From positions 7,659,202 to 7,723,201 of the forward strand of contig OZ024788.1 in NCBI GenBank assembly GCA_964017065.1: a DNA stretch of 64,000 nt. The letters are read 5' to 3'. Below are positions 1 through 10,000 of the stretch, in pieces. The notes below the pieces were generated by a model. That model was not told where the DNA came from. It saw nothing but the letters and a program-made list of their open reading frames with translations, and made no database searches. Made by a program: the position numbers and the translations under genes. Numbering within the stretch: position 1 is the stretch's first letter; every line of letters starts with the position of its first letter. The DNA comes from Haliclona indistincta (lineage: Eukaryota > Porifera > Demospongiae > Haplosclerida > Chalinidae).

Positions 1-156
1 ACAACGCTAATAGAACTTTCATTCACAAAGGCAGTAGTTCGACGAGGCGAAGAAATAACAGTGAGCTTTCTTGTGTACTGTGCTTAAAAGTGCAATTTTG
101 AGTTGCTTACCTCATGGTTTTCCTACTCAGAGGAAGTTTATTGACAAAAACTCTCT

Positions 157-440
157 GTTACAGTTGTTTGCGAAGATCTTGCATAATGGAAGCGAAAGCG
201 GAAGTATGACGTTGGCCGATCAAACGCACGAAAGCGTGACTAACTGAAGCTATTATACACGTGACGAAAAGTGAATTTGATTGGCTAGAATCACACTTCC
301 GCTTTCGCTTCCGTTATGCAAGATCTTCGCAAACAACTGTACTTCAGTTAGTCATGCTTATAATATGTGCGTTTGATTGGCCAACATCATACTTCCGCTT
401 TCGCTTCTGTTATGCAAGATCTTCGCAAAGAACTGTATCA
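157..440. repeat. Imperfect inverted repeat
   Basis: The stretch at about 157-248 recurs as its reverse complement at about 341-440, with shared blocks such as GATCTTGCATAA and GGAAGCGAAAGCGGAAGTAT. A third, partial copy of the same block lies between the arms at about 292-341. A degenerate relative (AAAAGCGGAAGTGTGACG) lies near 3930. It looks like a foldback element or nested insertions. No coding potential is evident. Confidence 0.7.
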
Positions 441-849
441 ATAGTCATAATACTGTAAATCTGGAAATTTTATCATCAAAATATTTTCGTCATTCGTCCT
501 TGCGACGAAAATTAAATACGCGAAATTTTACGAGCATTGGTTTAATCAATGCGCACTATTTGCGCACCCAAGCTAACAACGAAAATTAGATGCACCGAAA
601 ATTTGGATACGCAAAAACTTCCAGATTTACGGTATATCCAAGTTTGGGTATATTCTGAAGGCCACAGACAGAATTTTATTGAGGAAAGTATTGCTCGTGA
701 TCTTGGCTGACTACTGCCAATATTATTATTCTTATTCTTACAGTGCTAGTGTACAAACAGTGAATGTCTAACTTGTACAATCCTGAATAAGTTAATGGTT
801 GTTAGAGCCTGCACCCACACTGTTCTGAAGTAAAGATGATCACGCTAAC

Positions 850-1130
850 TGTAAGGTAACCAGCAGTAGACAATTTTGTCTTTATAGAAATCCACAACAC
901 CCCAGCAACAGCCATCCAGGAAAGCCATCCATGCTGTAGCTTACGCAATAAGCTCTATAACTGAAATTCTTCAAATAAAAATATGAGCAAGCATCAATTT
1001 CTGTCTGTGTTCCATGTTTCAGCGCTTAGTTTTCAGCTAGCGACAAGAAATTGTTGCGACAGACAGATTGACTGACTGATTGACAACACGACTACTGATG
1101 CCTCATGGCTCTGCCCAACGAGGCATAATA
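850..1130. repeat. Dispersed repeat, copy 1 of 3
   Basis: A stretch ending in a TTTCAGCGCTTAG block followed by GAGGCATAAT recurs, diverged, at about 8670-8915 and 9195-9440 inside a METTL13 intron. The three copies share block order but not length, so this is an old dispersed family of unknown class. No open reading frame is conserved between copies. Confidence 0.6.
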
Positions 1131-1165
1131 ATGAGCAGTTAATATACCAGAACAAACACTACATG

Positions 1166-1666
1166 TACCGTATTTCCTCGAATAGAAGCCCGGGCATCTA
1201 TTTCCTTCCAGCAAGTTTTTACCCCGACGTCTAAACAGGACTGGCCTCTAATCGAGGCCGGTGTTTATTACATAATTTTTGTCGAAGCCTTTGTAGATTT
1301 CCAATTTTTCGTACATAAAAATTACAATGGCAGCTAGTCGACGAGTAGCTGTTCGTAGCGTATATGAAAAGGAAAGCGCAGTAGGAGGGCACCATATCTA
1401 CAAAGCATCTTGGACACCTAGTATTGGAGAAGAGCTATCTGTCGATCTGTCAAGGTTGTGTCATAGCTTTTTCTCTTCGACATGGCTAGACAAACGCGTA
1501 CACGTGGACAAGGCGTGACAATTGACTGTGGGCGGTACTACAATGTTTATGACCCGGCGTTAATTCAAGACCCGGCCTCTAATACTGTATGTTACCGTTA
1601 TACCCTCGGCTTATAAACAGGACCGGCGTCTATTCGGAGGCGGCTTCTATTCGAGGAAATACGGTA
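1166..1666. mobile_element. Terminal-inverted-repeat element with captured reading frame
   Basis: The left end reads TACCGTATTTCCTCGAATAG and the right end is its inverted copy finishing in ACGGTA. The interior has a 63-codon open frame (1327-1518, +) containing GGHHIYKASWTP. That string is reminiscent of the opening of HIRAN-like domains seen in transposon-rich animal genomes, but this is recall, not a search. The related segment near 4064 runs through this site without the element, which supports insertion after the duplication. No full transposase is present, so the element is non-autonomous. Confidence 0.65.
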
Positions 1667-1816
1667 CATACATAGAAAAATTAAGAATGAAAAGAGTTTC
1701 TTTCACTTCCTCCGCACATAGTTGCACTAGTTCGGTGGCGGGCCACAATCATATCCAGATGGTCAAGTTTAATACAATAGGGATAAAAGTGTAAGTGATA
1801 AGGTTATTCAGTTTAA
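1667..1816. repeat. Duplicated segment, copy A, left part
   Basis: About 150 bases here are nearly identical to 4064-4217 (shared blocks include TTCGGTGGCGGGCCACAATC). Copy A ends at TTAA (1813-1816), where the TTAA-flanked element starts. Copy B ends at TTAA (4214-4217), just beyond the stop codon of the SEFIR exon. Confidence 0.85.
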
Positions 1817-2395
1817 GGTGGCGGTGCACTTAGTTAATATTCAACACCCACGCAATGTGCGTTTTATTAATAACTAGACTTTACAACTACAGCGATTTAC
1901 ATAACAGTATGGGGGAAATAATACATGAAGCGTCTATGGCTGCTATCTCGACTGTCGAGCAATAGATCGACGCGCTTCAAACGCAGCAGCATGCAGCGGC
2001 ATCTTGCCCACAGACGTATAGAACGAATTTCCGTAATTGGATCCAGAATTTTTTTTAAAGAATTTTTTTGGTCTAGGCTTGCCGTTTTGCAGGGTTAGCA
2101 AGGGAGTATCGAAAAATCGCTCTATACGTCTGTGCGCGCTGGAATTTTAAAGCTGTAAACGAAGTTCTTTCCGGAGCAAGCAAGCCGAACTGGAGATAAC
2201 AGCCACAGACTGGTCTTTACTGGGCGAGCTCGCTGCTCCATGTTAGCTAAATACTTCGTGACTGAAACTTGCTATAATCGATGTTTATCGATAGACAAAA
2301 CAAAATGCATACCGGAGCACGCCTGCACAAATACCATTGCTGAAAAAAAGCTACTTGTAAAGTCATGAATCTCATTAAATTGGCGCACCGCCACC
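1817..2395. mobile_element. TTAA-flanked non-autonomous DNA element, copy 1
   Basis: The element starts GGTGGCGGTGC and ends GCACCGCCACC, an 11-base perfect terminal inverted repeat. It is flanked by TTAA on both sides (1813-1816 and 2396-2399), the target duplication typical of piggyBac- and Kolobok-type elements. No transposase frame is visible. Copies with related ends lie at 5071-5554 and 12821-13477, though the interior of this copy differs from theirs. Confidence 0.8.
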
Positions 2396-2750
2396 TTAAT
2401 AGAACGTAACATAAAAGAGTTAGCAGTTGGTCAGAGCGAGAAAAAGGAACAAGAGGATTAGAGGAACAAGAATAAATGAAGATAAGATGGCACCGAAACC
2501 CTGTTTAACTAACAAGCTAAACTCAAAGATGACCTATGCCCAGAGAGAAACCTAGCAATCTAAACACAAAGACAAGAAGACATTTTGCAGATGTGAGTAG
2601 GTCTATAGGGAAACCCTTCCTCTATCATGAGGCTATGGCACAAGCCTCAACATTTGGAGCATAAATAAAAATTGAGTTATAAAGAGAAAATCCAGATACA
2701 AGAACAAGTGTGACATCCAGGTTAAACATTTAAATACAAATTAGCCTAAG
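2396..2750. repeat. Duplicated segment, copy A, right part
   Basis: This stretch, beginning TTAATAGAACGTAACATAAA, closely matches 5555-6015, with small indels. In copy B it forms part of an intron of the death/SEFIR gene. Here it lies just beyond the 3' end of the B3GALT6-like gene and may contribute to its 3' UTR. Confidence 0.85.
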
Positions 2751-2809
2751 AAAATAATTGTCATGAATACACCCTAACATGTGATTTTTCAAAAGAATAC
2801 ATGACAAAA

Positions 2810-3754
2810 TTAACACATAGAACCTTTATTAATCAAGTTTTCAGCCGTCCTTTTGAAGTTTTTGAGAATACTTTGATGAGCAAGAATAGTTACATTAGAG
2901 CATGAAGGCTTCAAGGCGAATCGTTCTTCATCATTCTTCCTTGTGAGGCGATATGGTGATATCCACAATCCCAGTGTAGCATCCTCTAATCTTGTGTGCT
3001 TGTAATTGTTTCCATACCTTGCAATAGCTTGCACTACTTGTCTTCCGATGACATACCCAAGCCCTCCACAATACGGTAAGTATGTTTCGCAATAATACCA
3101 TGATGGATCTTTCCAATAGCCTTTTTTATATTCAACTTTTTTTCGAAAAAAACACAAGCCCCAGTAGAGATCTCTTGGACAGCCAAGGTCCTTCAGACCA
3201 TTCAGCATATTATCAACTAGTACAACGACATCATCATCAGTCTTAACGAGATAGTCAAACTGTGCATACCTGTCAGCCCACTGCATTACATATTGTACTT
3301 TCTTGGGTAATTCATTGTATGACTCCTTGTGATCATTTAGCATAATAAGGTCACCAAACTTGGCTTGTTCCTTCGCTAAATCGGAGAGATTGTTTTCTTT
3401 TAGTCCTATTGTTCCGACTACAAACTTCACAGTAGTTTCAGCAGGAAGGTCTTTGTAGATTGACTTGCGTGCTAACTCCCTCAATAAAACGCCATTATGA
3501 GTGGGAGTAGACATTACAACGAACAGCAATCGTATATCTCTTACGTCTTTGCAGTTAATTTGACGATTGAACTCTGCGGACATCTGGGCTAGTATCTGAG
3601 GCCATCTAGCTGCTAAAACGAAAGGTTGGTCAAGTGCTGGTAGATGCTCCGACCACTCAGAATTAACATCAAAATTTCTTACCAACATCGTTCCTAAGAT
3701 AACTCCAAGAGTGAGAGGGAAAAAAAATTGCTGCATTATGCTTATGGTAGACAT
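2810..3754 (-). CDS. B3GALT6: Beta-1,3-galactosyltransferase 6-like (GT31)
   Basis: A single-exon gene of 314 residues. In the family, this Golgi enzyme adds the second galactose of the glycosaminoglycan-protein linker tetrasaccharide. Visible features: a short N-terminal tail and a hydrophobic signal anchor (about residues 7-24), a luminal GT31 domain, the metal-binding motif TDDDV (DDD at 173-175), a YCGGLGYVIG stretch near 228-237 and the EDATLG motif near 257-262. Human B3GALT6 is 329 residues and also intronless, which fits. The start is the first in-frame ATG before the anchor. Other GT31 members (B3GALT or B3GNT) are possible, but the length, single exon and motif spacing favour B3GALT6. 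Confidence 0.85.
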   Translation of the reverse strand: MSTISIMQQFFFPLTLGVILGTMLVRNFDVNSEWSEHLPALDQPFVLAARWPQILAQMSAEFNRQINCKDVRDIRLLFVVMSTPTHNGVLLRELARKSIYKDLPAETTVKFVVGTIGLKENNLSDLAKEQAKFGDLIMLNDHKESYNELPKKVQYVMQWADRYAQFDYLVKTDDDVVVLVDNMLNGLKDLGCPRDLYWGLCFFRKKVEYKKGYWKDPSWYYCETYLPYCGGLGYVIGRQVVQAIARYGNNYKHTRLEDATLGLWISPYRLTRKNDEERFALKPSCSNVTILAHQSILKNFKRTAENLINKGSMC

Positions 3755-4063
3755 AATACGAATCTTCGACGCGATATTCCAAAGAGTAAATAATAGAAAA
3801 GAGGGCGAGAGACAACCGTTAGGAATATGCCGACTACACAGAGTGGGTGTGGTTAAACCAGATAATGGTTAAACCACACCCACTGCGAAGAACCATCTTG
3901 AAAGCGATCTGGATTGCGCATATCGCGATGTCAAAAGCGGAAGTGTGACGCGACCAATGAAATTCACTTTTCGTCACCAGCCACCTCTACCTCGGTGTAT
4001 AACCTACATTTTTACTATCATAAATTTCTTAAAATTTAATTATAAGAACATGCAGAGTAAACA

Positions 4064-4217
4064 CTACATACATAGAAAAATTAAGAATAAAAAGAGTTTC
4101 TTTCACTTCCTCTGCACATAGCTGCACTAGTTCGGTGGCGGGCCACAATCATATCCAGATGGTCAAGTTTACTTCAATAGGGATACAAAGTGTAAGTGAT
4201 AAGGTTGTTCAGTTTAA
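4064..4217. repeat. Duplicated segment, copy B, left part
   Basis: This is the counterpart of 1667-1816. It abuts the 3' end of the death/SEFIR gene: the stop codon is within about 10 bases of the breakpoint. It is therefore probably the 3' UTR of that gene. Confidence 0.85.
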
Positions 4218-4225
4218 GAGTATAC

Positions 4226-6853
4226 TCAAGTGTACTCATTCTTTCTTTCTTTTTCTGCTTCTAATATTGCTTCACGTTTTATTTTTTCACAGTTAAGGTG
4301 AACAGAAGAAACTTTTCTTGGTGGCCCAGTTACAGGAATATCATACTTTACAACCCTCTGCACACAGCGAGCTAGGTCTATGGCTTGCCTTGGAAATGAC
4401 AGTGGTGAAACAGATCCATTCAACCAGAGTACACGAGGAACACCTATCAGATTACATCGGTTTTTGCACTGGTCGATAACAACAGGAATTATGCGATGTG
4501 ATGCTCCTTCATAGATACCTATTGTCTCAAAACAGGCAATGTCAACAGCAACACAAGAGGGAACAGGATTTCCTGCTTTACGCTGCTCACAAGCAAACAG
4601 GTACTCTTGATTAAGGACTACAATGATGGTATCAGCACTATCGATATGATTCTGCTTTCTAGCCGATCGATTGATGGACCACCAGCCATCCTTGGAGTAC
4701 CAAACATTATGCTGATAGTTCCGAAAGTATGTGACCAAGTTGCGGACCTGTTGTTTGTAAGTTTTGCAGCAGCTGTTAGAGAAATGAGACACGTAGATAC
4801 TTCCAGGGATCACTCGTTGTCTGAGATCTACATAAAGCAAATGTGTGGTTAAGATGAGGGGTGACAGTTTGCCCAATTTATTTACGAATGTTTTTATGCA
4901 CTGTGCAAAATACGAACATGCTAGAGTGCTGTGAAGGTTAAAACTGAAGGTGCTAAATTTTCAATGACAGGTACTACTGTGCTAAAAACTAGTAAACAGC
5001 CACTTTTCGAAAAAGTCGGCCGAAAAGTGGCCGTTTTTGTCTCTACATAGGTAAATTATCCATAGCTTGAGGTGGTGGGCACAGGATTTACAATAAAAAT
5101 TAATCATAACAAAATACGGGAATGCACGGCAAAAATATACTAGTTAATTAACTAATCTTACTAGTTAGATAACATTGCTGTTCAGACTTTTGTTCTTTCC
5201 ATAAAAGTATGCGCACTTTTACCATGACACCTGGTGTTTGCAATTCTTTGATAGCTTCAGCCTGGTGTCCTTCGTGGTTCTATGTATGCTTTTGAATCAC
5301 AACAACGTCTTTATCGTGTTATGGCCGCCAGAGTAGTGCGTGGGCAGATACGATCACTCGGTTGACGGCATTAGAAGCTGAGGAATAGCAAATCCATACA
5401 TAGGACTACAACCAGGTTTATAACGAAGCTCTACTCTGCTTGCTCATTTTTTCAACGAGCGTTAGTTCTTAGAATCCGTAGCCAGTCCGTAGCACTGCAT
5501 ATTTTATATACAGTAAGTACATACATGGTTAGCAAAGTGATGCTCCCCGCCACCTTAATAGAACGTAACATAAAAGAGTTAGCAGATTGATCAGTGCGAG
5601 AAATAGGAACAAGGAAATTATTAGGATTAGAGGAACAAGAATAAATGAAGATAAGGTGGCTCCGAAACCCTGTCTAACTAACTAACAAGCTAAACTCAAA
5701 GATGACCTCTACCCAGAGAGAAACCTAGCAATCTAAACACAAAGACAAGAAGACATATAAAAAGTATTTCTCATGTCTGTACCAGCCCTCTACCATTTAA
5801 CCATTTACCACAGGGACAAATTCAAGTTGATTTTGCAGATGTGAATTGGTCTATAGGGAAACCCTTCCTCTATCATGAGGTTATGGCAGGTACATGCCTC
5901 AACATTTGGCAAATGTGGGAGCATGAATACAAATTGAGTTATTAAGAGGAAATCCACATACAAGAACAAGTGTGACATCCAGGTTAAAAGGAAGCATAAA
6001 AATACAAATTAGTCTACTCTGGCAGCTCACAGTAAACAAAATCAAACATCTAAAGCTAGACAGTATGAAAGAAAATGGAGACCTGCCAACTGTGGAGTAA
6101 GGAATTTAGTTAGTGGTTTATGACAATACAACTATCATAATTTTGACAACATAAACTGATAATGCTATATTCAAGTATTTAGTCTGTTTTTGAGTGTGCA
6201 CTGTTTAATTCTCTTGTGGTTTATAAGCCTTACAACCACTGCACATAATACATTCTTGGTCAGCTTAAGTCAGGCCTACCTTGAAAGGGCAAGGGATGAG
6301 GACACTCTAATGGATCAGGAAAACTGATGATGCACTGACTCTCAATCTGGTTGTCCCAAACAACATCAGAAAGTTGAAGAGGAGGAAACAGTGCTTCGTG
6401 AACTCCTCCCTTATGATCAGCTATAAAGGATTCTATCTTGGCAAAATCCACTTGACCTGGTGAACATAAAACAACATAAATCACACTATTGTGCATACAT
6501 CCACATTCCAGTTATTACGAGTACATGTATAATACATTCTCACCAATTAACTGCTGACGAAAGTCTTTCAAGTAACCACGAAAATGTCTGCATTCTATCA
6601 AAGCCACAATAAACTTTTTTACAGTACCAGGATTCTTCTTGATCCCTGTGTCCCATATTTCGACAAGTTTAAATGCTTTTAAAGAACGACTTGTCTCCAT
6701 TTGATCGATCAAGTTAACGATTTCGTAAGGCAATCGAATGTAGTCGGCCAGCTTTCTCCAGTCGTGACCAAGAACACTATTCGACGATAACCGCATACAC
6801 AGCGGCAGGAGAGCATCACGAGGAAGATTGCGTATCGGGCCGTCTAGATCCAT
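4226..6853 (-). CDS. Death-domain plus SEFIR adaptor protein
   Basis: Three coding exons (6853-6544, 6456-6280, 4827-4226) joined by phase-1 GT-AG introns give 362 residues. Exon 1 encodes a six-helix death-fold domain (about residues 10-103; note LGHDWRKLADYI and LKAFKLVEIWD). A linker of about 60 residues follows. Exon 3 encodes a TIR-related domain that I read as SEFIR: SIYVSHFSN (box-1-like), SADTIIVVLNQEYL, and RIIPVVID before VPRVLWLN. Death-then-TIR order is that of MyD88; death-then-SEFIR is known for invertebrate CIKS/Act1-like IL-17 adaptors. The RFIPV-type spacing favours SEFIR, but a divergent MyD88 is the alternative. A basic, charged tail follows. The gene shares a 151-base start-to-start gap with METTL13. 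Intron 2 (1.45 kb) contains a TTAA element and duplicated sequence. Confidence 0.7.
5071..5554. mobile_element. TTAA-flanked element, copy 2
   Basis: The left end GGTGGTGGGCACAGG and the right end GCCACC are flanked by TTGA (probably a mutated TTAA) and TTAA (5555-5558). The interior is recognisably the same as 12821-13477 (shared blocks CATAAAAGTA and TTCGTGGTTCTATG). It lies in intron 2 of the death/SEFIR gene. Confidence 0.75.
5555..6015. repeat. Duplicated segment, copy B, right part
   Basis: Counterpart of 2396-2750, here within intron 2 of the death/SEFIR gene. It contains about 100 extra bases relative to copy A, spread over several indels (for example around 5756-5830). Confidence 0.85.
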
Positions 6854-7004
6854 TGCTGTACATGCAAGAGCGAATGAGCAATATATCTTTCAATCGCTTA
6901 GCTAGCTAAGCCAATAATAAGTTGGTAATGTGGTCACGCCTTCGCACGTGACTCGCAATAGCTCCGCCTTCAAGCGAAGCGTGTACACGTGTGTGATTGT
7001 GATC
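6854..7004. promoter_or_regulatory. Probable bidirectional promoter, adaptor gene / METTL13
   Basis: Only 151 bases separate two divergent start codons. The interval has a CCAAT motif (6911-6915) and a CACGTG E-box (6945-6950). Shared promoter function is inferred from the arrangement; transcription starts cannot be read from the sequence. Confidence 0.5.
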
Positions 7005-10000
7005 ATGAGCTTGTTGCCTCGTTCTCACAGGCAGTTCCAGCTCAAAGAGTACTGGGATACCTTCTTCACGAAAAGAAATGTGCCGTTTGAATGGTATGGC
7101 GAGTATTTAGACCATTGTCATGTACTTCACAAGTACCTCAAACCACAAAACAAAGTTCTTGTTATTGGATGCGGAAATTCTAAAGTCAGCGAAGATCTGT
7201 ACGATGCCGGTATTCACGCAATCGACAACATCGACATCTCCGAGGTGGTTATAAAACAGATGACCGCCAGAAACAAAGACAAGCGCCCAGATATGACTTA
7301 CCATGTAATGGACATGTTGAATGTGGGCTATAGAGACGGTTTATTCGACTGTGTTCTTGACAAGGGCACTTTAGATGCTGTTTTTACTGATGAGACAGAA
7401 AAGACTTTTGAGAAAGTTGATAAATTGTTTAGTGAAGTTGAAAGGATTCTGAAGATTGGCGGAAGATACTTGTGCGTGAGTCTTGCACAGGAGCACATAC
7501 TGGACAAACTGATGTTGTCGTTTGGAAGTGGTTGGGTTGTGAGAGTGCATAAAGTAAACCAGGAAGCCAGTGGAAGCAGTGTTGGTAGTAGACTGCCTGT
7601 ATTTGTTTTCGTCATGACTAAGATGGCTAATATTCAAGGCAGACCTCCATTAAAGGTAAGATTGTCTATTTTCTCGGCATGTCTTTCCAGTTACTCATTT
7701 CTACTTTAGGTTTTTGAGTATGTAAGTGACAGTGGTAAATGCATCAGGTGTTCAGGTGCGGATGGTGTCAAGAGCTTTGTAAAAGATTGTCAACAATTTG
7801 CCCTAGTTAGGCACAATTTGTCAAGGTATGCATAAATACACAATTTGAGGTCAAGCTAGGCACTTATACGTTTGTTTTGATACAGTGTTAAAGACAAAGA
7901 CACAGCTAGCTTATACGCTGGCAATTTAATTCTTTTTTTTCCTTCTATTAAAGTATTCAGGTTGGTGAGCAGTTTCATGTGGATCTATGGGTTGAGAATG
8001 AACCACGGTATACTATGACAGTTGTGGATATTGCACACAGAAAAGCTAAGAATGGACTGTTTGCAATATTCATTGCTCCTTGGGGTCGGTAAGTTGTGAC
8101 TGTTGTGCACACACATTTAGCAATTTCACTCACATTTGTTTTGCAAGATTTAGTCCGAAATCTCATACCCAGACCGTCTTTGTACCCTTAAAACAAATCA
8201 TTTTTGCATTTTTATATAAGTGAGTACTCAAACAATAAAAGCACTGACGGTGCTGATGTCTCGACGAATTTCAAACTCAGTTTAGTTTAATTGACAACAG
8301 ACACTACAGTGAGGAAGCTGTAGCTATACTACAATTCTGTAGCTGGTGGAAACTGAGCATGACAGTCTTATCCATGAATGTTGTAGTACCTACAGTAGCT
8401 TCAGCTCTAGAGCTGTTGATAATGATGTACCAAAGGTGCAGATGCCAGTAAACTGCAGCTGTTATATCAATCACAATGCAGTATAATAGCTAGGTATGCA
8501 ATCAGAAGCCAATCACTGCTGACCACTAATTCAACTGGGAGTGTCTATAATGTTTAGTTCGCACAGCACATGAGTGAGATAACAGCCATAGCTTGCTTAC
8601 ACAATTTCGTAGACATCCGCTGCTATCCTGCTGTCCTGTATTGAAATTCTAACCTATCAGCTTCTAGGCAGTCAACTGTGGATAGTTTTGTCTACGGATA
8701 ACTCTAGATTGCCATTGATCCTTGCAATCACACCATAACTCACGAACAGAGCCTTATAACCATACTTACAATTCATTTTCAAGCAAATTAATGACATTAG
8801 CTTGTGTTGCATGTTTCAGCGCTTAGTTTTCAGCGAGCGATGAGAAATCCTGCTGACAGACAGACAGATACACAACACGACTACCGTATGCCTCATGGCT
8901 CTGCTCACTGAGGCATAACTATTATGCTTTGACAACACAAATTTCTGCTATTATTAGTAAAGCTACAGCAAGCTCAAGACTCATTATTGCTGAGAGACTA
9001 TAGCTGTAGAATATGTACAGCTGCAAACATACTTGACTCTCAGTTTTGACAAACAGACTACAAGGTCAACACCACACTAAGGAGAGGTGTGGTGTTGACA
9101 CAAAGTAACAGTCTTTGTAGTCTGTTTGTCAAGCAAGTTTGCTGCAATCAGCTGTACACTGACTGCTGTGGTTGCAACTATGCATTTGTAGTACAAACTA
9201 ACTGTAAGGCAGCCAACGATGTCCTTGGATAGTGTCTGGATCATCTGGAACAGCCATTGAGGTAAGCACATCTTGCCATAACTCACAAACGGAGCTTTAT
9301 AATCAAAATTCATTTTCGAGCAAGTAGATTCTTGTTTGTGTTACTTGCTTTAGCGCTTAGTATTCAGCGAGCAACGAGAAATTCACCTGACACGTTGATA
9401 CACAAACAGACTACTGTATGCCTCCGCCATCGAGGCATAATAATTATTAGCTACTGCTTTTCTTCATGCCTATCTTCCAAGTTTCAGTATGTAAGCTACT
9501 TGCTGAGCAGTGCCCATTATATCACCCCATGACAAGAACATTGAAGTCCTTGCTCTAACTCTCTAGTCGAGCAGGAGCCCATCGAGACGACATGTGCAAG
9601 GGAGCATACTACTCTATATACGGCGAAATCCAAACATGGCTGCCCATTCTATTTTTAGCGATTCCTTATTATGGCTATGCACACTGAACGCATGCGTAGC
9701 AGGAGCATATCAAGCTGGCGAAGCCGGCCAAGGGAGCATGTAACTCCATACCTATTAATTTTATGTATACACGTAAATACCATGAGTAACATACCATGCC
9801 AATACCAATACCATGAGTGTATACAGTTTAACCAGTATACAGAGAATACCATTGCTGCTATAGCTAGACTTAAACTATGACTCATCATCATAAACAGCTG
9901 TGACTAGAAATAGAAACATAATCCCAGAAATATTTTTTCTAGGGAGACCGATTGGATATTTTCATCTGAGCCTGGTAGAAGAGAGTTGGCTGAGTCTGCT

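Larger units (their letters stand above)
1..1165. other. No gene seen; repeat-rich left edge
   Basis: I find no convincing coding exon here. The stretch holds the inverted repeat at 157-440 and a dispersed repeat copy at about 850-1130, both listed separately. The longest open frames are short and lie inside the inverted repeat, so they are not called. Confidence 0.6.

Noticed and set aside
4226..4876. SEFIR exon as a stand-alone gene starting at MGKLSP
   Set aside because: The acceptor at 4828 joins it in phase to the death-domain exons, and the residues before that acceptor look intronic.
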